Part shown: positions 33,743-45,647 of the stretch, piece by piece | Layout: every line of letters starts with the position of its first letter | How positions within the stretch are numbered: the stretch's first letter is position 1 | Assembly: GCA_951802425.1 (NCBI GenBank) | Contig: OX637806.1 | Span: 868,001 to 932,000 of the forward strand | Reading direction: 5' to 3' | From: Clavaria fumosa | Taxonomy: Eukaryota > Basidiomycota > Agaricomycetes > Agaricales > Clavariaceae | DNA length: 64,000 nt | Notes under the pieces: generated by a model | What the model saw: the letters and a program-made list of their open reading frames with translations, nothing else | Databases searched by the model: none | What the model was told of the DNA's origin: nothing | Position numbers and translations under genes: made by a program

Positions 33743-36461
33743 TCATGCATTCGTACGTAATAAACGTAATGCTGTCCGCTCCTCGTCGGAAAGATCATCG
33801 CGGTGATTCGAGCGTCTGGTACGCTTTGGCAACCGCTCAACTTCCTCAGCCGAAGAAACACCAGAAGCGTCCTCGTCGGATGCACTCGGCAAAGCTAAAA
33901 TCGCTGGCCGACCCTCTACCTGTGACGTCTAAGCCAAGTTCAGGATAAAGAAACGAATTCAACAAGAGAAGGTACTTACAGGTTTCTCCCGCTCCTTTTT
34001 TCTCCGCTTCTTTTCGCTCCTCTTCGCTTTCGCCTCTTTCTTGTCAACTAAGTCAGTTTCAATCATCTTTTCCCTCTCCCCTTCAGCAAATCGATGCCCC
34101 GCATCCATGACGCCCGTCACGCCGCCGTTATCATATACACGCTCCGCATCCACCAGCTCGTACAACTCATGCGGTTGTCCGCTTTCGTCAAAAACCAGCC
34201 TTTTCCCGAGCCCACCATATTTCGCGATCGCGCGTTTCGCCTTTCCGAGTTTCGCTTTGCGTTTGGACAGGTTCTCGTCATGTGCCGTGGACTGACCCGG
34301 AAGCGATAAGTCGTGGTCGGTGCGTTTGAGCGTGATGAAGTCCTCATCCTCCTCGCCCGAACTGCCACGATCGACGAGTTTCCTGTATGCTTCCGAGAGA
34401 ATGCCCTGATTTTTGCGGGTGAACATTCGGTCGTATTTCGTCCGTACAGCGGGCTAATCGGGAGTAGAACATAAGACAGTGTGGCAGACCAATAAAACAA
34501 TTGCCACCTTCGCAGTTGCTTTTGCAGTCGGGCCTTCCTCCTCGCTAGATGCAGATCTCTCGTGTCCTGCCTCGTTCTCTGAGTCACTATCATTGAGCCT
34601 AGCCTCGAAGGCATGTTTAGGAACGTGGGAGGAGTCAGCTGCAGCACTCCGTGGCGCATTCTTCGCACTTTTCGACGCCTCTCTGCTCAAGAACTTGATT
34701 TTTGGCGTACCGGGAAGGCCAAGCGACTCCGCGAACCGTTGAACTGGGAGTTCATGCGGTTTGAAAATGGTCTTGTCTTTGTGCAGATACACAGAACGCA
34801 GGTAGGAGATGAAGGCCTGTGGATGTTGGAAAGGCGATGAATGTCAAGGTCGGAAAGCGCAAACCGAGAAACAAACTCGTTGTCCGAGATACTTGATTTC
34901 CGGATCCTGGAACGCAAGATTCTGCAGCTGAATTTGAATACTCTGCGTTTTACTGGGTTTTATTTTGATCTTCGAGATAACGATGCCCTTCTTGTCCAGC
35001 GCCGCCTTCATGCCTTCCTCCTCGCTTGGGAGTAACAATAACAAGCTTTTCCCTGCACTTTCGTACCGCGCTGTCCTCCCGACACGGTGGATATGAGTCT
35101 CTGCATCTTCCGGTGCGTCGATCTGCAGGACCCAGTCTACTGCAGGGAAGTCCAAACCACGAGCAGCGATGTCTGTAGCAAAGAGCACAGCCTGCGACGC
35201 CGACGTGAAGCGACTATAAACCCCCAGCCGTGTGCTCTGCTTTTGCTTGCCATGCAGATGGAGAAGCGGTATCCCGGGTTGCATCTTGCAGAAAGTCTCG
35301 TATACGAATCGCACCTGCTTGCAACACGATATGAACACTAGTGTTTTGCAACGCAGATGGGTTTTGATGAACCCCCAAAGAATATCGAGTTTCTTGTCGA
35401 GCTCGGACACAGCGTAGTACTGCTCGAGACCTTTCGGCGTTGCGCCCTCGGAACCTAATTCTTGGACACCGATATGGACTGGGTCTTTGAGACTTAATCG
35501 GGCCAGATCGTTGACGGATTGCGTTTGAGTGGCGGAAAACAGGAGGGTCTGGCGTGATTTTGGTAGGTGGGATAGTAGAGCGGTCAATGTTTTAGCAAAT
35601 CCCAAATCTAATATTCGATCGGCTTCGTCGAGGACTAGGATGACGTTAGTGGGCAGGACGCCAGAACACAGGTAGAGCGCACCAAGCATCTGGAGATTGT
35701 CAGCTCCGAAACCGACAGTCTGATCCATGTGCTGGAGTAGCCTTCCGGGAGTAGCCACGAGGATATTCATCCTCGTCAGACGATCTCGCTCGTCCTTCAG
35801 ATTTTTCCCCCCGATTATAAGTCCCGCCGAAAGGCTGTGATATGATCCTATGGCGCGGAGCACTTCAAATATTTGCACGGCCTCACGTTGCTCGCATAAG
35901 CTGCACTCGAATTGGGGAAGCAAAGAATGGGGACTCACGAGCTCGCGAGTGGGGGAGATAACAAGTGCGCCTAATCCATCTTGTGGGCCCCATTTTCTCC
36001 GATAGAGGATCTCCAGTATAGGAATGAGAAACGCAAGGGTTTTCCCGCTTCCCGTCCGCGCTGCACCCAGGACGTCCTTCCCTTGAAGACAGGCTGGAAT
36101 GCTCTTAGACTGTATATCCGTCATCTCTGTAAAAAACGCCTTCTTCAAGCCTGCCCAGTGGTGTATGAGGACCCAGGTAGCTTTTACTACAACATTGCTA
36201 CTCACCTTGCTTGGTAAGATGAGAAATCGGCAGGTCATTAAACGTTGAGCAGGCTTGAGCCGCGTCCTGCGTCAAGTGAACGCCGTATCAGTGAGCATAG
36301 AGAACATCGACAAGCGAAACGTTGACAAAATTCATCGCCGCCTGCTCCAAAGTTGCAATTCGCTGAGCCTCCATCGCTTTTTTGACGCGAGCAGGCCTGA
36401 CAGGACGTCTTCCAGCTTTCTTGTCCACCGGTCTGCGCGACGAGCCAGCCGGATGCGACAT
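33743..36461 (-). CDS. DBP4: DEAD-box RNA helicase DBP4 (HCA4), ribosome biogenesis
   Basis: Eight exons: complement(join(33743..33928,33980..34453,34508..34816,34877..35634,35683..35881,35939..36150,36206..36266,36321..36461)), 779 aa. Nucleolar ATP-dependent helicase needed for early pre-rRNA processing in the family. Motifs in order: Q motif region ([20 protein letters not shown]), AARTGSGKT (I), PTREL (Ia), TPGRLLQHM (Ib), [13 protein letters not shown] (II), LFSATQT (III), [20 protein letters not shown] and HRVGRTARY (VI). After the core comes the DBP4-specific [20 protein letters not shown] and a charged tail ([19 protein letters not shown]) ending in [14 protein letters not shown]. Length and tail match the DBP4 family rather than other DEAD-box proteins. 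Confidence 0.95.
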
Positions 36462-36779
36462 TATTACACAAAGTACGAAGTACTCCTCGCTCACAGCGAC
36501 AGAGGTTGAGCCCGCCGCTGCGGCTGTGTCGTTTCCATAGACGCCCAGAATGTTAACTGATGCCGACTACTAGTATCACAAGTTGTGGAACAGCATCCGA
36601 TCTGATCGATAAGCACATGCTGCACACTACATAACCTCGACACTGAACAACAACTCCCAACACAAGACCGCAACCACACTGAAATCGGGCGACAGCTCAT
36701 CCTCATCCTTAGGTGAGATGATGCATGAGTCTATGACCCTACAGAACTTGCTTAGCCACTTCAACAAAAAGACCTACAT
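36462..36779. other. Promoter region of DBP4
   Basis: No coding frame is supported; this is the upstream flank of DBP4 on the minus strand. Confidence 0.4.
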
Positions 36780-37085
36780 ATGACAAGCACCCCAAACAGG
36801 ACCTGGAAGCTTGCTTTACGGCAAGGTGACCCTCCTGTACTTGAAGGTGCAGAAAACTATACATTTGTTGAATGGCCTCCGAACTACAAGGTACGAGTCG
36901 GACTGGTGTCATATTCTTCTTCTGATGGTATGTTTCAGGAATTGGTGAAGCTCGTTGGACAGCTTTTCTCCCCTGGGGTCGACATAAAGGACAGATGGGG
37001 AACGCCAGTCACAGAAGACAATTGGTCAACATATTTTGCATTGCGAGAACAATGTGTGGTTCAGTTCGACATATTCAAAGTTTGA
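36780..37085 (+). CDS. Doubtful small hypothetical protein
   Basis: Single-exon frame of 101 codons with ATG and TGA (starts MTSTPNRTWKL, ends QCVVQFDIFKV). The composition is protein-like, with several aromatic residues and no low complexity, but no domain, no neighbouring exon and no homology is recognised. It could be a fragment of a decayed gene. Confidence 0.25.
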   Translation: MTSTPNRTWKLALRQGDPPVLEGAENYTFVEWPPNYKVRVGLVSYSSSDGMFQELVKLVGQLFSPGVDIKDRWGTPVTEDNWSTYFALREQCVVQFDIFKV

Positions 37086-37964
37086 TCTGGTGACATTGAG
37101 AGAATAACGAGTTGAGACAACAGCGACGCTGTAGGTATGATTGGGTGAGGAAGTGGAAGACATTATCACACTTCCGAAAGTTAGGAAACAATTGTTGTCC
37201 GTTCTCAGTAATGCATATCTCAGACAGCTGGATATTATGAGGCGAGACACAGATAACAAAAATTCCTGATGCAGCAGCACCCAGCACTGTGCTCAATGAG
37301 CACTCCTGAGGCTCTCAGCATATATGGGAGCATCCTTCACTATTGCGACACAGATTAACATCCAATCCCCAATCCTACTTGATGTTCTCTCTGATAAGCA
37401 AGCTCCACAGAAGGTACAGCCTGGAGTTGGCTCTCCAAAACTGCCTTTGAAGTCGGGTGCAATTGTGCCACTTGATACGGAGTGGGAAAACTGACTGTCC
37501 TAGACACTGTGTACTGTACTTCACCGTACTTCACTGTATTTCACTGTATTTCACTGTATTTCACTGTATTTCACTGTATTTCACTGTATTTCACTGTATT
37601 TCACTGTATTTCACTGTATTTCACTGTATTTCACTGTATTTCACTGTATTTCACCGTATTTCACCAGCAAATTTGCGCAAAATAGATCTGGGCAAATTTG
37701 CTCTTATTCACTCAAGGTGAATTAGGGTATTGAGCTGGCACGAGCTATTTCCCGGAACACTAGATGCCGTGGTCGCTGTGTGAACGACTGCTCCCTCGCC
37801 ATGCTCCCCCACACTCTGAGGCGGAGTGTACAGATGACCTCCCTCCCTCGGGCCCGCGTGAACATATTTAAGCTTCCTAATGTATCGCGGGTGGCTTGGA
37901 ACGCTTTCGCAGCATCTGCGGGCCTCCGTGAGTCTCTCCCACTTTGGTCTGGCTCGTGAGAGCG
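37086..37964. other. Intergenic region with a minisatellite
   Basis: Holds the 10-bp tandem repeat (37521-37660), directly followed by an inverted-repeat-like stretch (gcaaatttgcgcaaa...ggcaaatttgc). Otherwise no gene is supported. It precedes isocitrate dehydrogenase. Confidence 0.5.
37521..37660. repeat. 10-bp minisatellite (TCACTGTATT)n
   Basis: Fourteen consecutive 10-bp units; twelve are exactly TCACTGTATT and the two edge units carry substitutions (tcaccgtact, tcaccgtatt). Frames read through it as repeats of YFTVFHCISL, which is not evidence of a gene. Confidence 0.97.
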
Positions 37965-38137
37965 ATGTTGCTCTCGGTGTTCCGCTTCCTTATTGCTACC
38001 ATTTTTTGTTCTTCTTTGGCCCTTGAGGGTACTTATCTCTGCACCCTGCGGTCCCTGTCGAAGTAGATCTATCGCTACCCTGCGATCCCCCCCCCCCCCG
38101 ATTTCCGCAATAGAGTCTCATCTGTCCAAACACAGGA

Positions 38138-39836
38138 ATGTTCTCCAAAATTCCAGTGAAGAATCCCGTTGTGGAACTTGATGGCGATGAGATGACGAGA
38201 ATCATATGGAAGAAGATACGCCAGGAGGTTGGCTGGATGCTTTACGCATTGTCCTCTGTGACAACGCTGATCATGACCCTGATTGGATATAGTTGATTCT
38301 GCCCTACTTGGAGCTTGATATCAAGTATTTCGATTTGGGTTTAGAGCACCGGGACGCGGTGCGCTTCCAGTACCTCTGACTCAACCCTCATGTGCCGAGA
38401 TTCCGTCCTCGTAGACAAATGACCAAGTCACGACCGACGCCGCGAATGCTATCATAAAATACAGCGTCGGCATCAAGTGTGCGACAATCACGCCGGATGA
38501 GGCGAGGGTCAAGGAATTTAACTTGAAGCATATGTGGAAAAGCCCGAATGGCACGGTAACTGCTCTGGCTACTTTGATGTGAGATGCGCAGCCCGATGAC
38601 ACGTCTCTGGTCAGATTCGGAATATTCTTGGAGGAACCGTCTTTCGTGAGCCTATAATCCTAAAGAAGATCCCAAAGCCAGTTCCTGGGTGGGTCAAGCC
38701 CATCGTCATCGGAAGACATGCGTTCGGAGACCAGGTCAGACCTATGCTTCCACTCATCACATATCGAACTATTGGAATGACGCCCTTGTCGCTGTTAGTA
38801 CCGCTCAACAGATTTTGTTGTCCCAGGACCGGGCAAGATTCAATTAGTTTACCGCCCGGAAGACGGTTCAAGCAGCACCGTCATGGATGTCTATGACTTT
38901 AAGGGCAAAGGTGTCGCTATGGCTATGTATAACACTGATGATGTGAGTATTTCATATTTCCGTCCGCGAGAATGGAATGCCGATCGACACTCTCAGTCAA
39001 TCAGTGGCTTCGCCCATTCTAGTTTCAAAATGGCCTTGCAGAAGAGAATGCCTCTGGTACGAGAGAATAAATACCCAACATTTTGTGCGCGACACCAATT
39101 ACGTCGTCTTAGTTCTTGTCGACAAAGAATACGATCATGAAGAAATACGACGGCAGATTCAAGGATATCTTCCAGGAGATCTACGAATCGTCTGTCTTGC
39201 GTGCTCCACCCTCAATTTCACTCACTGATCGTCCACTTCCAGGACATACAAACAGCCCTTCTTCACCGCTGGAATCTATTATGAGCACCGATTGATCGAC
39301 GATATGGTGGCGCAAGCTCTCAAATCATCCGGCGGCTTTGTTTGGGCAACGAAGAATTACGACGGCGATGTTCAGAGCGACATCCTGGCGCAAGGCTTTG
39401 GTAGTCTAGGAATGATGACCAGTGAGCTGATAACGCCTGACGGTCAGATTCTCGAGAGCGAGGCCGCGCACGGTAAGCGTCCCCTGCGTCTCCGCCCCTG
39501 CCCGCTTCACGCTCACGCGCCGCAGGCACTGTCACTCGACACTATCGTGAATACCAAAAGGGCAACGAAACGTCTACCAATCCGGTCGCTTCGATATTTG
39601 CTTGGACTCGGGGGCTCATGCACCGTGCGAAGCTCGATCAGAATGACCGACTCAGACAGTTTGCATCCGACCTGGAGGCGGCGTGCATTGAGGTCATTGA
39701 CGTTGACGGTGTGATGACCAAGGATCTAGCAATTGCAATATATGGCGCGAACATGAAGAGGGAGCACTGGGTGGTTACAGATGCCTACCTTGACGCTGTG
39801 GATGTGTGTGATCCATCTTCGTCTCCTCGGCTCTAG
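38138..39836 (+). CDS. IDP1: NADP-dependent isocitrate dehydrogenase
   Basis: Nine exons: join(38138..38227,38293..38358,38415..38555,38615..38734,38799..38942,38997..39056,39113..39189,39243..39472,39526..39836), 412 aa, usual length. It decarboxylates isocitrate to 2-oxoglutarate and makes NADPH. The full family pattern is present: [103 protein letters not shown], the cofactor and substrate region [14 protein letters not shown] and [13 protein letters not shown]. From this ATG there is no targeting peptide, suggesting the cytosolic form. An upstream exon (37965-38028) could splice in frame and add 22 hydrophobic residues (MLLSVFRFLIATIF...). The C-terminus ends SSPRL, close to but not a standard peroxisomal signal. 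Confidence 0.95.
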
Positions 39837-40460
39837 ACTCATAATTGCTGCGACAGTCTAAGCTTCGGACAAAGCTGGGTGCGATCTCTGCGAAGAGTTC
39901 TTGATACGCTATCGGTGAAGCCGCAGGATACTAATCTCCGCATTGTTACGATTTTATCCGGTGGTCTGGATAATGTTGCAAGTGCATTTGTGTTGCAGCA
40001 TTCTGTGCCGCGAGTCTTTTGCCCGTACACTATAGAACATATATTCGTATTTCACTCTTCCTTCGCTCGTGCGGAACTCGCGTACCAATATAGCACTAGG
40101 ATTGTATGCACATATCAAGTAATGATTGACCCAGGCCGTAGTACGTATAAATTCCGAGCACGGCATGTCTGGGTCCCGAGACCAGTTATCATGCGGAAGC
40201 TGTTACGGGTCTCCCTGAAACAAATTACACGAAGCCCAGACCACGCTACATCACCCCCGCCATCAGCTGTGCCGCGAAAGAAGTGAAGGGCGACTCTGCA
40301 ATGGAATCGACTTGAAAGCGAAGCTCACGACTCTGCTGGTATCGTGGCCACTGGCCACAACCCTCTGTCGCGGGGTTCAATGTCTGGCCAATCACGTAGG
40401 AGCGTGGCGCGTGTGGCGGCAACATTTTGAACCGACTTCACTCGTTGGCTCCCATACCCA
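39837..40460. other. Intergenic region
   Basis: Between the stop codon of isocitrate dehydrogenase and the F-box-like gene. Short frames only; nothing supported. Confidence 0.45.
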
Positions 40461-41740
40461 ATGATTGCCCGTCGCGGCTTTGGGAAGTTTCCCCCAGAGC
40501 TCGTGGACCGCATCATCGACGACCTCAGACACAACGCCCCTGCGCTCGATTCCTGTTCCCTGGTTTCGCGCCACTGGCTTGCTCGGAGCAGACACCACCG
40601 ATTTTCATTGGTTTTTCTAACCCCAAACAACTTTGAAGGCTTCGTGGACCTCTTGCGATCGCCTGTCGCCACGACCACGATTATACCCTATGTATACACT
40701 ATGCATTTCGAGAGTGACGAAGACATGGACATTCTCCTCGAAAAAGGATTGGAGTCCATGGCTTGTCTCGGGCACGTCAAAACACTCTCCATAGATCGTT
40801 GCCGCTTGGACGAGTTCGGTGCAACGACAATGGATACATTCACGAGGATTTTCGCCAACATACGAGGGTTGAGGCTGCTGAACATCCGTTTTCATGGCAT
40901 AACATCGGCGGCCAAGTTCATTTGCGCGTATCGTCACCTCCAAACTCTTCGTCTTGAACTCGTCAAACTGGAGGAACGCCCAGGGAGTCAGCTTAAAGCA
41001 GTTCCATTACCGAAGTCCCTCAAAGTTCTTAGCCTCACGCGCTCATCTGACCTATTTCGTTGGTTCTCGTCGCGGAACATCAACTTGACACGGCTCATCC
41101 TGAGAGATGTATATTCGGAAGACATCAGTTCTATTTCTGACCTCCTCCAGGCTGCGGGGTCCAGCCTGAGATACTTGTACTTCGACCCTCTTTCATATGA
41201 CCCCAAGATACCGGAAGGTACGCTATCTGCTTCATTGACTTGTTCCATGTAACGATGCATCCTGCAGCGATCATCCGCAACCTCTATGTGGACGCGAATA
41301 CCAACCTGGATACTGTCAAGTTCCTTGTCCCTAATTACCCCGGTCTCGCCGATTCCTGGCACACTGTGGTGCTATCTCGAATCAACTCGCAGTGCCTGCG
41401 AAAAATCATCCTCATCATCAGCATAGAGGCATGCATAGCGATGGAAGCCCATGACTGGTCGATTCTTGACAGCTGTTGTCAGCTAAGCCGTGTGGCGATT
41501 TGGCTTCGTGATTTCCAAGACCTTCGCGCTGCCAAAGAGGTCGCCCTTTTAGTTCGGGCTTCACTTCGTGGATGCTATAACCGTGGCGCTCTGCGGCTAT
41601 ACGCTTCACATCCCTGGCGACCATCCCAGCGTCCGATCGAGTACATGGGAGTTAAGTGCTATAAATTTGATCAATGTGTGGTTGAGTACGTCTGCCTATC
41701 ATACGATGAGACACTTTTTGATATTGTTCCATCAAGGTGA
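40461..41740 (+). CDS. F-box-like protein
   Basis: Spliced model join(40461..41217,41268..41740), 409 aa, one 50-bp intron in phase 1. The N-terminus is a degenerate F-box (KFPPELVDRIIDDL...LDSCSLVSRHWLARSRHHRF), followed by Leu-rich stretches (VKTLSIDRCRLDEF, LRLLNIRFHGIT, LQTLRLELVKLEE, LTRLILRDVYSED) of the kind seen throughout mushroom F-box families. Likely an SCF adaptor; the substrate is unknown. It is unrelated in detail to the F-box protein at 13.5 kb. Confidence 0.72.
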
Positions 41741-42243
41741 TCTTGGCGGTCTTTCTGAGGATCGCGTGTATATCCACGTTCTTTACGTTGGCCCCATTTT
41801 ACGGTGCAGACTCCAAGCTGCACAAAATCCCGCAAGATGTGCGGTCTTCGGGAAAAGTATATATGATGGAAGATGCTGTACAGATCTCACCCTTCGCTAA
41901 AAATTATTGTGAGAACAATTGCTGCGTTATTGCACAAACTGATCTTGACGGACGCATTCCTTCCAGCCCCGCGAGCCCTGTTTGCTTGCTACGGTCTCAT
42001 CGTACGTAGTCAGATGCGACATGCTGGTCTCAAGCGCTCTCAGGCTAGCGTTTGGATATGGATACCCTTACAGGGACATAAATGCGTATACACGCTGGTA
42101 CATATTGCTCTCGATGTAATGCTTTTGTTCGAGTATCAAGTGGAGGTCCGTTGTCTAGTCCGAGCCTATTCATTTCCCACGACGTGATTGTAAGATAAGA
42201 TAAGATAATGTCCAGGGTTAAACGCAACGGCCACTCCATCTAG
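41741..42243. other. Intergenic region
   Basis: No supported gene. A short (gataa)n-like stretch (agataagataagataat, near 42193-42210) lies about 40 bp before the HCS1 start codon and contains several GATAA cores, a possible site for GATA factors. Confidence 0.45.
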
Positions 42244-45200
42244 ATGACCACTGAAGCTCAGCTGCGCGACTTCATCGCTCGACATCGGCTATTACTCTCA
42301 AGAGAGCGAGATGAGGAAGTCCAGCGATCTTCTCTTCTGTTGTCGAACTGCGGACCGAAACTCCTCGAACAGAAAGGCTTAGCTCTGAGTAACGTATCTC
42401 TCTAGCCCGTTTACGCTCTTACCTTACTTGCGAACCAGACGGCCTGGGCGTGGCTTGCATAAACATTGGGCTTGGCGGGAAAACGTGCATTTCTTATCTC
42501 CCTGCGATCATCCGGGTTGCACTATTTCTAAGATTGCTGTAGGCTAGTTGAGCTCGAACGACCGTCAGCCTACCATACTTCGCCTATATTTCCGCCTCAC
42601 ACGTTCAGGTTCGATGCACTATCTCATGACAACATATTGATTAATGGCAAATTAACAGGCCTGGAGACTTGGCACGGATCGAAGAGAATACCAGCGCCAA
42701 CTCTGCATCGAAGAAAGTCGCCAAAGCCAGGCAGGGTCGTTCTCGAGGCGAAGCAGAGGGTAACAGGGGCGTCCATGGTGTGGTTTACAAGGTCAAGTTG
42801 GCCGCAGACTTCCGAATCCTCCATTAACCTCTGTACACGATCCAGGTCTCAGATACGCGCATTGTGCTCGCTGTTGACCCCAACGACTCGTTCGATGATC
42901 TGGATCTTCCAGAACGTTGCCGTCTCGTGAAACTTGCGAACAGCGTCACTTACGATCGGTATGCACGTCCTCGCAACCACAAATTTCTGAATGCTGACTT
43001 TGGAGAACAATCAGAATGGAGAAAGCTCTCAATCGCCTCGAATCACTCGTCCTTGCTGCCCAGCCGACGGCTGCACCTACCAGACTGATTCAAGTCCTCT
43101 TGGGCCTTTCATCTCCCTCTGAGCCCTCACCCCTTCAGACACCGATTGTATTCCTGGATCCAGGTCTAAATCATTCACAACGTGTTGCTGTCCAATTTGC
43201 CCTCGAAGCGAAAGAGGTGGCATGTATTCATGGCCCACCAGGTACAGGGAAAACTCGCACCCTGGTAGAAATTGTCAGACAACTTGTTGCACGTGCTAAT
43301 ACGCCCGAGACGGATGCGGTCAGTAGGGCGCAGAAGATTCTCATTTGCAGCGCATCTAATCTGGCTGTCGACAATATCCTTGAGCGCCTGCTCCTTCTAC
43401 CCGAAAATTTATGTCCGACGCGTGTTGGTCACCCTGCTCGTGTGATGATTAGCGGGCTCGAGGGGCGCAAGATGTTGGAGGCCACGCTCGAGGTGCGAGC
43501 AGGCAAAAGTGAACAGGCCAGTTCCCTTCAAGTCAACCCCCCAGAGCTGAGTAGCAACAGATATCTCGTCAGGCTGCTCTTGCTAAGGACGCGAAATCGG
43601 AACTTGAAACTGCCTTGGGTATCTTATCTGGCAAAGGTAAGGGCCAGAAGGGAAAGGCACCAAGGGGCGCGGAAAGAAAAAAGATGTGGGAGGAGGTGCG
43701 AGCCTTGAGGAAAGAGTGCGTGCCTCTGTCTTTGAATATCTCAGGCGCAGGCCAATGCATTAAATGCCCTGATTCCTCTCAATAGGTACAGAGAACGAGA
43801 AGGCACTGTTGTAAAGACTGTGCTTGCCGAGTCGCAAGTTGGTCTCTCACAACTTCAAGACTCTGATTACCAATTCATGAATTTCATCCGTAGATAATAT
43901 TAGCGACATGCCATTCCTCAGGTGGACGTCAGCTGTCAAACCACGAATTTGACGTTGTAATCATTGACGAAGCTACGCAGGCCCTAGAAGCCGTAAGTGT
44001 TCCTCCCACTTCAGTACAGTTTAGCTCAGACCGGACGCCCCAGGTTTGCTGGATTCCCATTCTCCGATCCAAGAAATTGATCCTTGCTGGAGATCCTATG
44101 CAGTTGCCCCCAACCATTCTAAGCTTGGGCAAGAAGCAGAAAAGGAGGGATGGAGTCAAAGAGAAGAAGCGCAAACCTTTGAATGAACCAAAACTTCTGA
44201 GCAAAGGAGCTGGTGCCAAGGATCAAGCAGCTGTCGGCGGACCTCCAGTGGCTGAATCTTCCGATGAGACTGATGAGGATCAAAGTCAGTCCCAAGAGGA
44301 CGTCGCCGGACCTGAGCCAACTCAAGATGAAAGACAAAAGAAGCACAGGCAAGGCGAGACGGGTGGAAAAGAGAAGAAAATAAAGACTCCTGCACTCCGA
44401 CCGCCCCGGACCTTGGAAACCACTTTGTTTGACCGATTGGAACACATGTACGGACCCTGCATCAAGCGAATGTTGGACGAGCAATACAGGCATGTCCCAT
44501 TTCCTCCAACCAGACGTACATGGTCATTTATACCACGGTTGTATCTCACAGGATGCATGAGTCAATCTGTGCTTTCCCGTCACAGACGCTCTATTCGTCC
44601 AAGTTAACTCCCCATCAGTCGGTTTCCGGGCATCTGCTGCGTGACCTTCCCGAGGTCAAATCCGCTGAAATATCGGAAGAAGAGTTGACTGAAGTATTGG
44701 GCACACCCGTGATATTCTTCGACACGCATGGGTGTGAGTACTTTGAGCGCGCGGATGGTGATGGAGATGAGGGAAGTCGATGTAACGAAAATGAGGCCGC
44801 GCTGGTCAATAAATGGGTTAACCAACTGGTGTGTGAAGTTGAATCATTGCGACGAACATTTCTCAATGTACTTGAGCAGGTTGGGATGGGCGTGCTGCCA
44901 TCGCAGATTGCTGTGATTACACCGTGCGTGCCACATATCCAAGCCAATGTGCTTGAATGATGCCAATTATTACTGCCTTAGTTATCAGGCACAAGTAACT
45001 CTCCTTACCTCGCTCCTACGACCCGTTCATGGACCACAGCTCGAAATTGGAACTGTGGACGGCATGCAAGGCCGAGAGAAGGAAGCGGTAATAATCAGCC
45101 TTGTGCGCAGCAACGAGAAGAAGGAGTTGGGTTTCCTCAAAGAGAAACGCCGGTTGAATGGTGAAGGCATGTTGTATTGTTGATGATGGATGACACTAAC

Positions 45201-45399
45201 TTCGTGACAGTCGCAATGACACGGGCTCGACGCCACCTGGTGAGTTAATAGAGTACTACTTCACGCACATAGATGACATGAATACGCATAGTGCATTATT
45301 GGTGATTCCTCGATGCTGAACTATGGAGGCCCCTACCTCAAGGATTGGCTTACCTGGCTTGAGGGGAACGCAGATATAAGATATGCCGAAAATGAATAA
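42244..45399 (+). CDS. HCS1: SF1 DNA/RNA helicase of the HCS1/IGHMBP2 family
   Basis: Fifteen exons: join(42244..42388,42439..42484,42543..42608,42659..42791,42846..42958,43015..43492,43561..43715,43786..43837,43894..43992,44044..44489,44552..44828,44880..44923,44982..45160,45211..45239,45292..45399), 789 aa. N-terminal OB-like region ([29 protein letters not shown]), then Walker A ([11 protein letters not shown]), [25 protein letters not shown], Walker B ([13 protein letters not shown]), [13 protein letters not shown], a charged insert, [42 protein letters not shown] and [10 protein letters not shown]. In yeast the family member is a 5'-3' helicase associated with DNA polymerase alpha. The intron 44490-44551 begins with GC (ACAG|GCATGT). 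The junction after codon GLU at 43492 is the least certain. Confidence 0.93.
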
Positions 45400-45647
45400 A
45401 ATTTAGTTGAACATCAGCTACGGAAGAGTCGGGAATGTGGTAAATGCTCTCCATGTTGCAGCCTATTCTGCTGAGCAAGGGTACTGCCATTCATTCTGTG
45501 TCACCAGTGGCTGTACATAAATCAGGTGAACACAGGTGAGCGGAAAAGCAGCTTCATTATGGGGGTCCCAGAACTCTTGCAAGCAAGGGAATAGAGGCTT
45601 TCAGCGTAGTACGGTGCCGAAACAATGTGTAAGGTACATATGAATGT

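Noticed and set aside
37521..37660. Regular direct repeats that could suggest a CRISPR array
   Set aside because: Units are contiguous 10-mers without spacers, in a eukaryotic genome: a minisatellite.
39292..39714. 140-codon plus frame reading through an isocitrate dehydrogenase intron
   Set aside because: It is the exon 8 frame running into the intron at 39473; the family sequence continues only after splicing to 39526.
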